The notes beneath the pieces are model-generated. The model ran no database searches. It was not told where the DNA came from and saw nothing but the letters and a program-made list of their open reading frames with translations. Positions 20,990 through 30,769 of a DNA stretch of 64,000 nt are shown one piece after another. A program made the translations under genes and the position numbers. Numbering within the stretch: position 1 is the first letter of the stretch; each line of letters starts with the position of its first letter. The stretch is from Aeromonas eucrenophila (GTDB lineage Bacteria > Pseudomonadota > Gammaproteobacteria > Enterobacterales > Aeromonadaceae), in contig NZ_CDDF01000005.1 in NCBI RefSeq assembly GCF_000819865.1, positions 550,206 through 614,205 on the forward strand. The letters are read 5' to 3'.

Positions 20990-21695
20990 AGGGTTCACTC
21001 CTTTGAAAGTTACATTTTGAACTTATTAACTACGACTAACGTCGATCCCTGTTTTCATTAAACTCCCCGTAACAGCGGAGTAACACGACTCATAAGGTGC
21101 AAAAGTTTGCCCGCTCCGTCAACCTGATTTTTAAAACGACTGTTTTCGACTGGTGCTTAAGTTGATGTTTTTAATGGATTTACGTGATTAGCATAAAAGC
21201 TCTACGCAGATGGTTATGCTCTTGCTTATTCCCCTCGCCAGGTGGGCGTGAGGCGCGCCGCATCGAGCGGAGAAAATGTAATTAATTACGTAATAAAATT
21301 ACCAATGCAAAAACAAATCCCGACCTTACTCCAGGCTTTGTAAAAACATCTGTATGAAATCCATTCTACGAATGCAGTCGGCATCCAGCTCCCAACGGGA
21401 TTGATTGATGAACTGTTGTTTAAAACCTGATGGTGAATTCTATGGGCGGGGCATGGATGACGCTGTCGGGGCTGAAATGACGCGCAATAACGTAGGTTTG
21501 TATCAAGGGGCCCAGGGGGGAGGGGAGGTAGAGGTGGGGATATAAGCAGCGAATAATATCGACATGGTGCAGTTAGCTAGCATTTTGTCGTTATTTTTGT
21601 CGGCGGCTATTTGGGGGTATCCAAGATGCGGTGCCGGACAACAAAACCGGCCGTTCGTCTGTGGTGTCGATGGGAAGGGGATGAGTGGCTTTGCC
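20990..21695. other. Long upstream region of aceBA, no clear gene
   Basis: About 700 bp with no supportable gene. The first 400 bp are AT-richer than the rest of the window, with runs such as TTTTTAATGG near 21168 and ATTAATTACGTAATAAAATTA near 21280, and probably carry the aceB promoter and regulator sites. I could not identify an IclR, FadR or CRP site with confidence. ORFs on the plus strand here have poor codon use and no family resemblance. Confidence 0.4.
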
Positions 21696-21836
21696 TCAGT
21701 AATCCTCGTCCGGGGCGGCGAGATCGATCACATCGAGGTGTACCATGCTGCCGCCTTCGGCATCGCCGGACTCGAGCGCGGGATGGGAGGTCGAGAGAAG
21801 GGGCTGCTCGGGCTGAGTATCAACTGCGTGTGTCAT
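21696..21836 (-). CDS. Possible small acidic protein, 46 residues
   Basis: A minus-strand ORF that was not in the prediction set. ATG at 21836 follows GAGG nine bases upstream. The peptide begins MTHAVDTQPEQPLLS and ends AAPDEDY, strongly acidic, with GC-rich third positions like its neighbours. It lies alone, ~700 bp upstream of aceB on the same strand. No family was recognised and no membrane segment is visible. Support is codon use, start signal and the absence of a better explanation of this stretch. Confidence 0.35.
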   Translation of the reverse strand: MTHAVDTQPEQPLLSTSHPALESGDAEGGSMVHLDVIDLAAPDEDY

Positions 21837-22082
21837 GGGTGCTTGCCTCATTGGATTGCAAGCCGGTCGGTGACTCCCTCACCCGAATATCCACCTCCCT
21901 GTATGCATGGCCGGCGGAAAAGTTGCGTATCCTAGCGGCACTTTATGAAAGCTTCAAGTGGTTCTGTATAAAAAACATTCCAGCACTGTGTTTACGGTTG
22001 CTGGCAGCAGGATGCGGGTGTGAAGAGGCGAATAAGAGAAGAAGATAGCGAGAGGGGTGATGCAGGCAAAGAGATGCAGGCA

Positions 22083-22117
22083 AAAAAATAGCCCAGTCGC
22101 GAGACTGGGCTATTTTT
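22083..22117. terminator. Terminator of tRNA-Pro
   Basis: AAAATAGCCCAGTC/GACTGGGCTATTTT around a GCGA loop, with T runs on both strands. On the minus strand it starts ten bases past the tRNA CCA end. Confidence 0.88.
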
Positions 22118-22126
22118 CGGGGAAAA

Positions 22127-22203
22127 TGGTCGGTGTGAGAGGATTCGAACCTCCGACCCTCTACACCCCATGCAGATGCGCTACCTGGCTGCGCTACACA
22201 CCG
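22127..22203 (-). tRNA. tRNA-Pro (GGG)
   Basis: 77-nt cloverleaf with encoded CCA. The acceptor CGGTGTG/CACACCG pairs perfectly, the D arm is GCGC-AGCCAGGTA-GCGC, the anticodon stem TCTGC/GTAGA encloses loop ATGGGGT (anticodon GGG), and the T loop is TTCGAAT. It closely resembles the E. coli GGG proline tRNA and reads codons CCC and CCU. Confidence 0.96.
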
Positions 22204-22231
22204 ACGAGGTCAGTTCGAGCTGACGGAAGGG

Positions 22232-22260
22232 AGTCTAATGATATGAGCAACGGGGTGCAA
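22232..22260 (-). promoter_or_regulatory. Sigma-70 promoter of tRNA-Pro
   Basis: On the minus strand, TTGCAC (22260-22255), a 17-bp spacer and TAGACT (22237-22232) make a sound -35/-10 pair about 28 bp before the mature tRNA 5' end. Confidence 0.6.
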
Positions 22261-22475
22261 CTCCTTTTTTATCAGACAGATGCCGACTGCTTCTTTATTG
22301 CGCAGCCCCTCCGTTTCACGGGGAAGTGCGACTTGGGCCCGGGCGAGAGATTTGGCATAATCGCCGCCCGCTTGCCGGGCGGTATCTGACGATGGCGACG
22401 CCTGATACCCTGAGTTCGTCACGGATCGAACCGGTGTTATCGTCTTTTGAATGCAGATAAACGAGAGGAGCGGGC

Positions 22476-23182
<707 letters not shown>

Positions 23183-23318
23183 CTCCCGCAAGGGGGCGCC
23201 CGCCCTCCTGTCCTACTCCCTTTTAAATACCCTTATATAAACAAGCGGTTGGCGCTCTCTCACCGAGACGGGTCCAGCCCTGTTTGTCCTTGAAAGAACC
23301 TGCGTTTCATCGCGTCCG

Positions 23319-23352
23319 ATGTAACAAAACTGTCATGCAACCGCCATATAAT
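23319..23352 (+). promoter_or_regulatory. Pho box and -10 of the pst operon
   Basis: ATGTAACAAAACTGTCAT (23319-23336) matches 15 of 18 positions of the PhoB consensus. Exactly ten bases later comes a perfect TATAAT (23347-23352). This is the standard PhoB-activated promoter, in which the Pho box replaces the -35. Transcription would start ~25 bp before pstC. Confidence 0.85.
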
Positions 23353-23384
23353 GCCGCCAAGCCTAGCTCACATTGAGGTTTTGC

Positions 23385-25622
23385 ATGTCATCGGAATCGA
23401 TCAACCTGGTCATGGCGGGCAGTAGAAAACGCCGGATCAAGGACAAACTGGCCAAGTACGGAGTCACCACTGGGGGTGGTCTGGTACTGGTGGCCTTGCT
23501 GCTTATATTCTTCTACCTGCTCTATGTGGTGAAGCCCATCTTCAATGGCGCCAGCATGGACGCGACCTCTTCCTTTACGCTGCCGGTGCAGGGCAAGACC
23601 GCCTGGCTTGGCGTCGAGGAGCAGAACGAGATCGGCTATCGCTTCAGCGACAAGGGAGAGGTCAGCTTCTTCGTGGTGCAAGCCGATGGCAACCTCAAGG
23701 TGGGTCAGGTACTGGGTCAGACCCAGATCCCCGGCAACATCAGCGCGGTCGCCGCCCCTGCCCCTGGCCAGAAACTGATCGCCTACGGCTTTGCCGATGG
23801 CAAGGCGCTGGTGGTTCAGCCCTACTTCAAGGTCTCCTATCCCAACGACGTGCGCGTCATCGAGCCCAGCCTGCAGTATCCCTTCGGTGAAGCGCCCATG
23901 GTGCTCGATCCACAGGGCAAGGCGCTTACTCGCATGGTGTTCGAGGCGACCAAGGACAAGATGGCCGCCGCCGCCGTGACCGAAGATGGCCGTGGCGTGA
24001 TGGCGGTGCTGAGCGGCGAGGAGAACTTCCTCTCCGGCGAGATCGAGTGGAGCAGCCAGAACTACAGCATTCCCTCCCTGCCGCGCCAGGTGGATCAGAT
24101 GCTGCTGACCCCCAACCTGCGCATCCTGTTCGTGCGCGAGGGCAACCGCCTGTCGGTCTATGACATCCACAACCTGGATGATATCTCCCTGCGCGATGTC
24201 ATGGAGATCAATGCCCCGAACGCCAACGTGACCCAAGTCGCGCTGCTCTCCGGCGCCTCTTCCCTGCTGGTGGGCAATGACAACGGCGTCATTTCCCAGT
24301 GGTTCGAAGTGGCCAAAGATGGCAAGCGCTCATTTACCCAAATTCGTGACTTCAAGGGCGATGGCCCGGTCGATCTGCTGACCCCTGAGCACTTCCGTAA
24401 AGGCTTCATCAGCAGCGCCAAGGACGGGACAGTCAACTTCTTCCACGCCACCGGCGAGACCAAGCTGCTGAGCGAGAAGGTCGAAGGCGGCACCATGGCG
24501 GCGCTGGCCATTTCCCCCCGTCACAACCTGCTGCTGGCGCAGCAGGAGAACAACTTCAAGCTGTTTGACGTCGAAAACGATCACCCCGAGGTGACCTGGT
24601 CGGCGCTCTGGCAACAGGTGTGGTACGAAGGCTATCCCGAGCCGCAATACGTGTGGCAGTCCACCTCCGCCAGCAACGACTTCGAAGCCAAGCTGAGCCT
24701 GGTACCGCTGGTGTTCGGGACCCTCAAGGCCTCCTTCTACGCCATGCTGTTCGCGGTGCCTCTCGGCGTGGCCGGAGCCATCTACACCGCCTACTTCATG
24801 TCGGCGGGTCTGCGCAAATACGTCAAGCCGACGGTGGAAATCATGGCGGCGCTGCCGACCGTGATCCTGGGCTTCCTGGCCGGTCTCTGGCTCGCCCCCA
24901 TCATCGAAGGGGCGCTGCCCGGGGTGATCCTGCTGCTGATCCTGCTGCCGATGGGGATGCTGCTGACGGCGCTGGTCTGGAACTATTTACCGGAGCGTGG
25001 CCGCCAGTGGCTGCCGGAAGGCTGGCACGCCATCCTGCTCATTCCGGTGTTGCTGTTCATCGGCTGGGGCGCCTTCGCTTTGAGCCCGCTCATCGAGAAC
25101 GCTTTCATGCACGGGGATTCCCGCATCTGGCTGACCCACGAGATGGGCATCAAGTTTGACCAGCGCAACTCCCTGGTGGTCGGTATCGCCATGGGCTTCG
25201 CGGTCATTCCCACCATCTTCTCCATCGCCGAAGATGCGGTGTTCTCGGTGCCCAAGCACCTCACCCAGGGGTCCCTGGCACTCGGCGCCACCCCCTGGCA
25301 GACCCTGAGCCGCGTGGTGATCCTGACCGCGAGTCCGGGCATTTTCTCGGCGGTGATGATGGGCCTTGGCCGCGCCGTGGGCGAGACCATGATAGTGCTG
25401 ATGGCGACCGGCAATACCCCCATCATGGACTTCTCCATGTTCCAGGGGCTGCGTACCCTGGCGGCGAACATCGCCGTGGAAATGCCGGAGTCGGAAGTGG
25501 GCAGCTCCCACTACCGGGTGCTGTTCCTCGCAGCCTTCGTCCTGTTTGTGTTCACCTTTATGTTCAACACCCTGGCCGAGTTCATTCGTCAGCGGTTGCG
25601 CGAAAAATACAGCTCTCTGTAA
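23385..25622 (+). CDS. pstC: Phosphate ABC transporter permease PstC, long form
   Basis: 745-residue inner-membrane subunit of the high-affinity phosphate transporter. After one N-terminal membrane helix comes a ~380-residue periplasmic insert with beta-propeller-like repeats, then from about residue 445 the usual six-helix permease (GTLKASFYAMLFAVPLGVAGA) with the ABC-coupling EAA loop (QGSLALGATPWQTL). Enterobacterial PstC is ~320 residues and lacks the insert. ATG 23385 follows GAGGT; a TTG twelve bases earlier is not needed. First gene of pstCAB-phoU. Confidence 0.94.
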   Translation: MSSESINLVMAGSRKRRIKDKLAKYGVTTGGGLVLVALLLIFFYLLYVVKPIFNGASMDATSSFTLPVQGKTAWLGVEEQNEIGYRFSDKGEVSFFVVQADGNLKVGQVLGQTQIPGNISAVAAPAPGQKLIAYGFADGKALVVQPYFKVSYPNDVRVIEPSLQYPFGEAPMVLDPQGKALTRMVFEATKDKMAAAAVTEDGRGVMAVLSGEENFLSGEIEWSSQNYSIPSLPRQVDQMLLTPNLRILFVREGNRLSVYDIHNLDDISLRDVMEINAPNANVTQVALLSGASSLLVGNDNGVISQWFEVAKDGKRSFTQIRDFKGDGPVDLLTPEHFRKGFISSAKDGTVNFFHATGETKLLSEKVEGGTMAALAISPRHNLLLAQQENNFKLFDVENDHPEVTWSALWQQVWYEGYPEPQYVWQSTSASNDFEAKLSLVPLVFGTLKASFYAMLFAVPLGVAGAIYTAYFMSAGLRKYVKPTVEIMAALPTVILGFLAGLWLAPIIEGALPGVILLLILLPMGMLLTALVWNYLPERGRQWLPEGWHAILLIPVLLFIGWGAFALSPLIENAFMHGDSRIWLTHEMGIKFDQRNSLVVGIAMGFAVIPTIFSIAEDAVFSVPKHLTQGSLALGATPWQTLSRVVILTASPGIFSAVMMGLGRAVGETMIVLMATGNTPIMDFSMFQGLRTLAANIAVEMPESEVGSSHYRVLFLAAFVLFVFTFMFNTLAEFIRQRLREKYSSL

Positions 25623-25673
25623 TGAGCCGTTCTATTGAAAAGCGGCGTTCTGTATATGGACAAGGAATCAACA

Positions 25674-27323
25674 ATGGGTAAGTGGTTTAAATCAGGGGCC
25701 CCCTGGATCTGGATGACAGGCGGCGCCGTCAGCCTGAGTCTGGTGGCCGTACTGGGTCTGTTGCTGCTGATCGGCTGGCGTGGTCTGGTCTACTTCTGGC
25801 CGCACCCCATCTATGAGTGGCAGTTGGAAGACGCGGCCGGCAACAAGAGCGTGCTGATCGGCGAGATCAACGATCGCGAAGAGGTGCCGGTGGAGCGCCT
25901 GCGTGCCGCCGGCCAGGCGCTGGCCGGAGAAGAGCGCGAGCTGCTGACCCGTTATCTGGTCAAGACCGGCAACCGTGAGTTCGTCGACCTCGACTTCCGC
26001 TGGGTGCTGGAGACCGACATCAAGTCTCGCACCCTGCCGGCCGAGCTCGCCATGGTGGAACGCACCACCAACGGCAACTTCTACGGCTACATCACCTCGG
26101 TGAAGGAAGATGGCAAGGAGCTGACGTCGGATCTGCACCCAGCGCTGCAGCGGGTGCTGGCCCGGGCCAACGCGCTTTCCGAACAGGCCAACGACCTGCA
26201 AAAGGGTGACATCGGCAGCATCAACTATCAGCTCGAGAAGCTGCGCCTCAAGGAGCGCAAGGCCGAGCTGGATGGCAAGCTGACCGATCAGCTGAAATCC
26301 CAGCTGGCCGCCGAGCGCCAGGCGTTGGGCGAACGCTACCAGGGGCTGGAGAAGGAGCTGTTCTCCCTGCGCAGTCAGGCGGACAGGGACAGCATCGTCG
26401 TCAAGGACATGCGGGGCGAGCTGGTCACCATGCCCATGTCCAAGGTACTGGACGTGGTCTGGCCCAACGACATGAGCCTGCCGGCCAAGGTGGGACACTG
26501 GTTCCATCAGATTGGCAAGTTCGTCTCCGACGATCCCCGTGAGGCCAACACCGAGGGCGGCGTCTTCCCGGCCATCTTCGGCACCGTCTTCATGGTGCTG
26601 CTGATGGCGATCATCGTCACTCCACTCGGGGTGGTGGCGGCGGTCTACCTGCACGAATATGCGGGCAAGAACAGCCTGACCAAGATCATCCGCATCGCGG
26701 TGATCAACCTGGCGGGCGTGCCCTCCATCGTGTACGGCGTATTCGGTCTGGGCTTCTTCGTCTATACCCTGGGCGGCTCGCTGGATCAGCTGTTCTACCC
26801 GGAAGCGCTGCCGAGCCCGACCTTTGGCTCCCCCGGCGTCATCTGGTCGGCACTGACCCTGGCCATCCTGACCCTGCCGGTGGTGATCGTCTCCACCGAA
26901 GAGGGGCTGGCGCGTATCCCCAGCACCATCCGTCAGGGTTCCCTGGCGCTGGGTGCCACCCAGGCAGAGACCCTGTGGCGCATCGTGCTGCCCATGGCGA
27001 GCCCGGCCATCATGACCGGCCTTATCCTGGCGATAGCGCGCGCGGCGGGTGAAGTGGCGCCGCTGATGCTGGTGGGGGTGGTGAAATTGGCACCGACCCT
27101 GCCGATGGATGGCAACTTCCCGTACCTGCACGTGGAGCGCAAGTTCATGCACCTGGGCTTCCACATCTACGATGTGGGCTTCCAGAGCCCGAACGTCGAG
27201 GCGGCGCGGCCGCTGGTGTATGCCACTTCCTTCCTGCTGGTGACGGTGATCGTCGGCCTGAACCTGACGGCTATCGGTATTCGTAACCACCTGCGCGAGA
27301 AATTCCGGTCGCTGGAGCATTAA
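25674..27323 (+). CDS. pstA: Phosphate ABC transporter permease PstA, long form
   Basis: 549-residue partner of PstC. One N-terminal helix is followed by ~240 periplasmic residues with a charged, probably coiled-coil stretch (KLRLKERKAELDGKL), then the permease domain from about residue 300 (IFGTVFMVLLMAIIVTPLGV) with EAA loop RQGSLALGATQAETLW. The usual PstA is ~300 residues. ATG 25674 follows AAGGA; an ATG at 25656 is possible. A diverged copy of the gene's last bases is found 90 bp downstream. Confidence 0.92.
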   Translation: MGKWFKSGAPWIWMTGGAVSLSLVAVLGLLLLIGWRGLVYFWPHPIYEWQLEDAAGNKSVLIGEINDREEVPVERLRAAGQALAGEERELLTRYLVKTGNREFVDLDFRWVLETDIKSRTLPAELAMVERTTNGNFYGYITSVKEDGKELTSDLHPALQRVLARANALSEQANDLQKGDIGSINYQLEKLRLKERKAELDGKLTDQLKSQLAAERQALGERYQGLEKELFSLRSQADRDSIVVKDMRGELVTMPMSKVLDVVWPNDMSLPAKVGHWFHQIGKFVSDDPREANTEGGVFPAIFGTVFMVLLMAIIVTPLGVVAAVYLHEYAGKNSLTKIIRIAVINLAGVPSIVYGVFGLGFFVYTLGGSLDQLFYPEALPSPTFGSPGVIWSALTLAILTLPVVIVSTEEGLARIPSTIRQGSLALGATQAETLWRIVLPMASPAIMTGLILAIARAAGEVAPLMLVGVVKLAPTLPMDGNFPYLHVERKFMHLGFHIYDVGFQSPNVEAARPLVYATSFLLVTVIVGLNLTAIGIRNHLREKFRSLEH

Positions 27324-27333
27324 TCCGGCCACC
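27306..27333 (+). repeat. Direct repeat at the pstA 3' end, copy 1
   Basis: CGGTCGCTGGAG, the last codons of pstA (RSLE), plus the TCCGGCCACC that follows the stop. Both blocks recur in the same order at 27396-27421. Confidence 0.75.
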
Positions 27334-27395
27334 CAGTACAGAGACAGGCGATGAGCGGCCCGAGAGCGGGTAGCCATCTGCCGCAACGCATGAGA

Positions 27396-27421
27396 CGGTC
27401 GCTGGAGTCGCTCCGGCCACC
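27396..27421 (+). repeat. Direct repeat at the pstA 3' end, copy 2 (degenerate pstA tail)
   Basis: CGGTCGCTGGAG, four bases, then CTCCGGCCACC. Upstream bases still read like the PstA tail (HL....RRSLE against HLREKFRSLE), with a one-codon difference, so this looks like a leftover 3' end of a second pstA allele, 22 bp before pstB. Confidence 0.6.
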
Positions 27422-27442
27422 TTGAACTGATTGAGGTAACAG

Positions 27443-28261
27443 ATGATCAACGTAACACCGACTTCGACCCAGCATACCGCCCTGGACTTGCTCAACCTGA
27501 GCCCGGAACAGACCGCGCTTGAGGTCAAGGATCTCAACCTGTATTACGGCAACAAGCAGGCGTTGTTCAACGTCAACATGAAGATCCCCAAGGGGCAGGT
27601 GACAGCCTTCATCGGCCCGTCCGGCTGTGGCAAGTCGACCCTGCTGCGCTGCATCAACCGGATGAACGATCTGGTGGAGATCTGCCGCATCGAGGGGGAG
27701 ATCCAGCTGCATGGCCACAACATCTATGACAAGGGGGTAGATGTCTCCGCCCTGCGCCGTCAGGTGGGCATGGTGTTCCAGCGCCCGAACCCCTTCCCCA
27801 AGTCCATCTATGAGAACGTGGTCTATGGCCTGCGCCTGCAGGGCATCAACGACAGACGCACTCTGGATGAGGCCGCCGAGCGTTCACTGCGCGGCGCCGC
27901 CCTCTGGGAAGAGGTGAAGGATCGTCTGCATGACAATGCGTTCGGCCTGTCCGGTGGTCAGCAACAGCGGCTGGTGATCGCCCGGGCCATCGCCATCGAG
28001 CCGGAAGTCTTGCTGCTCGATGAACCGACCTCGGCGCTGGATCCCATCTCCACCCTCACCATCGAGGAGCTGATCAACGAGCTCAAGAGCCAGTTCACCG
28101 TAGTCATCGTCACCCACAACATGCAGCAGGCGGCGCGGGTGTCGGATCAGACCGCCTTCATGTACATGGGCGAGCTCATCGAGTACTCGAACACCAACAC
28201 TATCTTCACCACCCCGGCCAAGAAGAAGACCGAAGACTACATCACCGGTCGTTACGGCTAA
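27443..28261 (+). CDS. pstB: Phosphate ABC transporter ATPase
   Basis: 272-residue ATP-binding subunit of PstSCAB. Walker [10 protein letters not shown], signature LSGGQQQRL, Walker [13 protein letters not shown] and the switch histidine in VTHNMQQA are all present, and RMNDL with [14 protein letters not shown] is typical of PstB. GAGG precedes the ATG. It couples ATP hydrolysis to PstCA and, with PhoU, signals phosphate status to PhoR. pstS is not in the window. Confidence 0.97.
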   Translation: MINVTPTSTQHTALDLLNLSPEQTALEVKDLNLYYGNKQALFNVNMKIPKGQVTAFIGPSGCGKSTLLRCINRMNDLVEICRIEGEIQLHGHNIYDKGVDVSALRRQVGMVFQRPNPFPKSIYENVVYGLRLQGINDRRTLDEAAERSLRGAALWEEVKDRLHDNAFGLSGGQQQRLVIARAIAIEPEVLLLDEPTSALDPISTLTIEELINELKSQFTVVIVTHNMQQAARVSDQTAFMYMGELIEYSNTNTIFTTPAKKKTEDYITGRYG

Positions 28262-28281
28262 GGGGCGAGGGAAAGAGTGGT

Positions 28282-28332
28282 ATGAACAGCATGAATTTCA
28301 GCGAACACATTAGCGGTCAGTTCAGTGGCTAA
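28282..28332 (+). other. 16-codon ORF resembling the PhoU N-terminus
   Basis: ATG 28282 to TAA 28330-28332 encodes MNSMNFSEHISGQFSG. The intact phoU, 30 bp further on, starts [16 protein letters not shown]. Ten of sixteen residues are identical and 35 of 48 bases match. Differences inside the shared HISGQF are synonymous (ATT/ATC, AGC/TCC), so both copies seem to have been under coding constraint. It is too short to be a PhoU; it may be a remnant or a small leader. Confidence 0.6.
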
Positions 28333-28362
28333 GGCATAATCGGAGCGATAAGGATTATTTGT

Positions 28363-29073
28363 ATGGACAATATGAACCTCAATAAACACATCTCCGGTCA
28401 GTTCAATGCCGAGCTGGAGAACGTTCGCAATCAGGTGCTGGTGATGGGTGGCCTGGTGGAGCAACAGCTGACCGACGCCATCTCGGCCATCCACATCCAG
28501 GATCTGGATGCGGCGCGCAAGATCGTGGCCAACGACCACAAGGTCAATGCGATGGAAGTGGCGATCGACGAGGAGTGCACCCGCATCATCGCCAAGCGTC
28601 AGCCCACCGCCTCCGACCTGCGGCTGGTGATGGCCATCATCAAGACCATCACGGATCTGGAGCGCATCGGCGACGTGGCGGACAAGATTGCCCGCATGCT
28701 GACCGACAACGCCAACAAGCCGCAACCGCCGCTGGTGTCGCTCGAGAACATGGGGCGCCGCACCATCAAGATGCTGCACGATGTGCTCGACGCCTTCGCT
28801 CGCATGGATCTGGAGGCGGCCATCGCCGTCTACAAAGAAGACGACAAGGTGGATCGGGAGTACGAGTCCATCATCCGCGAGCTGATGACTTACATGATGG
28901 AAGATCCCCGCACCATTCCCCAGGTACTGAACGTGCTGTGGGCGGCGCGGGCCATCGAGCGGGTCGGCGATCGTTGCCAGCACATCTGCGAATACATCGT
29001 CTATTACGTCAAGGGCAAGGACGTGCGCCACACCAAGGCGGATGAACTGAGCGATCTGCTCGGCAAGCACTGA
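28363..29073 (+). CDS. phoU: Phosphate-specific transport system accessory protein PhoU
   Basis: 236-residue PhoU, two three-helix bundles that bind metal clusters. The metal motifs are visible as the E/DxxxD pattern in [13 protein letters not shown] and in the second half as [14 protein letters not shown]. PhoU dampens Pst uptake and relays phosphate sufficiency to PhoR. Last gene of pstCAB-phoU; AAGGA precedes the ATG, and a strong terminator follows the stop by 12 bases. Confidence 0.96.
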   Translation: MDNMNLNKHISGQFNAELENVRNQVLVMGGLVEQQLTDAISAIHIQDLDAARKIVANDHKVNAMEVAIDEECTRIIAKRQPTASDLRLVMAIIKTITDLERIGDVADKIARMLTDNANKPQPPLVSLENMGRRTIKMLHDVLDAFARMDLEAAIAVYKEDDKVDREYESIIRELMTYMMEDPRTIPQVLNVLWAARAIERVGDRCQHICEYIVYYVKGKDVRHTKADELSDLLGKH

Positions 29074-29085
29074 GTTAGAAATGAA

Positions 29086-29114
29086 TAAAAAGGCGCATTA
29101 AGCGCCTTTTTTGT
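29086..29114 (+). terminator. Terminator of the pst operon
   Basis: AAAAAGGCGC/GCGCCTTTTTT with an ATTAA loop. Confidence 0.88.
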
Positions 29115-29182
29115 TGCATTGAACGACGGCTTGAGATAACGCCACTCACCGAGTGCTTTTTCTGCTAGAATATGGCCCCTGT

Positions 29183-29203
29183 GTGAGTCTCGGATGGACT
29201 CAC
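29183..29203 (+). promoter_or_regulatory. Hairpin in the paeA leader
   Basis: GTGAGTC/GACTCAC is a perfect seven-base stem with a seven-base loop. TAGAAT, a likely -10, lies just upstream at 29166-29171, so the hairpin would be near the 5' end of the ~95-base paeA leader. Role unknown. Confidence 0.4.
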
Positions 29204-29266
29204 GGTCTGGTATCCTGGGCCCAGTTTGCCGTCTTGTGCTAAGGCGGCTGTCGCAATAGGTTAATC

Positions 29267-30598
29267 ATGAGTTTTGCCGATAGTTTATTCTTTTTGATGC
29301 TGCTGGTAGCCGGCAGCGTGTTCTTCTCCCTTTCCGAGATCTCTCTCGCCGCCTCCCGCAAGATCAAGTTGCAGGTGATGGCCGACGAGGGAAACCGCCA
29401 TGCCGAAAAGGTACTGGCGCTGCAGGCCCAGCCGGGTAACTTCTTCACCGTGGTGCAGATTGGCCTCAACACCGTCGCCATCCTGGGCGGCGTCTTGGGC
29501 GAATCTGCCCTGAACCCTGCCATCAAGACCTTCATCGCCGGCTTCTATCAAGGCCCATGGCTCTCCCAGCTGAGCTCGGTCGTCTCCTTCGTGGTCGTCA
29601 CCAGCCTCTTTATCCTGATAGCGGACCTGATGCCCAAGCGTCTGGCCATGAGCATGCCGGAGCGGGTTGCCGTGGTGGTGGTGCGCCCCATGCTGCTGTG
29701 CGTGACCCTGCTGATGCCGCTGGTGTGGTTCTTCAACGGCATGGCGAACGCGCTGTTCCGCCTGCTGCGGGTCTCCATGATCCGCAACGACGAGATCACT
29801 TCTGACGACATCTATGCGGTGATGGACGCGGGCGCCGAGGCCGGCGTCATCCAGCGCGAGGAGCATCAGCTCATCGAGAACGTGTTCGAGCTGCAGTCCC
29901 TTGGCGTCACCTCCGCCATGACGGCCCGCGAGAGCCTCATCTACTTCACCCTGCAAGAGGGCGAAGAGAGCATCAAGGCCAAGATTGCCGAGCACCCCCA
30001 CAACAAGTTCCTGGTGTGCGATCACAACCTCGACAGCATCAAGGGCTTCGTCGATGCGAAAGAGCTGCTGATCCGCGTCATCAGCGGCCAGAGCATCGAT
30101 CTCAACAGCGGCTCTCTGGTGCAGAACGTCATCATCATCCCCGATACCCTGAACCTCTACGAGGCGATGGAGTACTTCAAGAATCATCGCGGCGACTTCG
30201 CCGTGGTGATGAACGAATACGCTCTGGTGGTGGGCATCGTCACCATGAATGACCTGATGAGCACCGTCATGGGGGAATGGGCCACCCATGCGATGGAAGA
30301 GCAGATAGTGCAGCGGGACGAGAACTCCTGGCTGGTGGACGGGGTGACCCCCATCTCCGACGTGATGCGGGCCTTCGACATCGAGGAGTTCCCGGGGAAC
30401 CAGAATTACGAGACCATCGCCGGCTTCATCATGTTCATGTTGCGCAAGATCCCCAAGCGCACCGATTCGGTCAAGTACGCGGGCTACAAGTTCGAAGTGG
30501 TGGACATCGACAGCTACAAGATCGATCAGCTGCTGGTGACCCGGGTCGAGCCCGTCAATACCGACAAGCAGGTGCCGGAGTCGCACCCCGCGGTCTGA
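29267..30598 (+). CDS. paeA: PaeA/YtfL-type transporter (CNNM domain, CBS pair, CorC domain)
   Basis: 443-residue inner-membrane protein close to E. coli YtfL over its full length (FFSLSEISLAASRKIKL, GNFFTVVQIGLN, ADLMPKRL, IAEHPHNKFLVCD, PKRTDSVKYAGYKFEVVDID). Order: CNNM/DUF21 membrane domain (~1-190), two CBS domains (~205-330), CorC_HlyC domain at the C-terminus. The E. coli protein has been renamed PaeA for export of putrescine and cadaverine under stress; that function is carried over by similarity only. Confidence 0.88.
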   Translation: MSFADSLFFLMLLVAGSVFFSLSEISLAASRKIKLQVMADEGNRHAEKVLALQAQPGNFFTVVQIGLNTVAILGGVLGESALNPAIKTFIAGFYQGPWLSQLSSVVSFVVVTSLFILIADLMPKRLAMSMPERVAVVVVRPMLLCVTLLMPLVWFFNGMANALFRLLRVSMIRNDEITSDDIYAVMDAGAEAGVIQREEHQLIENVFELQSLGVTSAMTARESLIYFTLQEGEESIKAKIAEHPHNKFLVCDHNLDSIKGFVDAKELLIRVISGQSIDLNSGSLVQNVIIIPDTLNLYEAMEYFKNHRGDFAVVMNEYALVVGIVTMNDLMSTVMGEWATHAMEEQIVQRDENSWLVDGVTPISDVMRAFDIEEFPGNQNYETIAGFIMFMLRKIPKRTDSVKYAGYKFEVVDIDSYKIDQLLVTRVEPVNTDKQVPESHPAV

Positions 30599-30616
30599 TC
30601 ATCGGTTTGCCTCGAG

Positions 30617-30647
30617 ATAAAAATGGCCCTGTATGGGCCATTTTTCG
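30617..30647 (+). terminator. Terminator of paeA
   Basis: AAAATGGCCC/GGGCCATTTT with a TGTAT loop and a following T tract. Confidence 0.88.
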
Positions 30648-30769
30648 ATAAGATGTGCAGCCGAGCAGTATGAAGTGGTGGGACAGGCCGGGATTCGCCG
30701 CTGACCACCAGAGTGGAACCCATGAATGGAAACCATAGTGACCGAAGAGGTCGTTCAGGAGTCATGAAG

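Noticed and set aside
21611-22048. A 145-codon plus-strand ORF upstream of tRNA-Pro
   Set aside because: Arg/Cys-rich composition, no ribosome-binding site and no family; the minus-strand 46-codon ORF explains part of it better.
25692-27386. A 564-codon minus-strand ORF opposite pstA
   Set aside because: Antisense shadow of a confidently identified permease; His/Gln-rich without domains.
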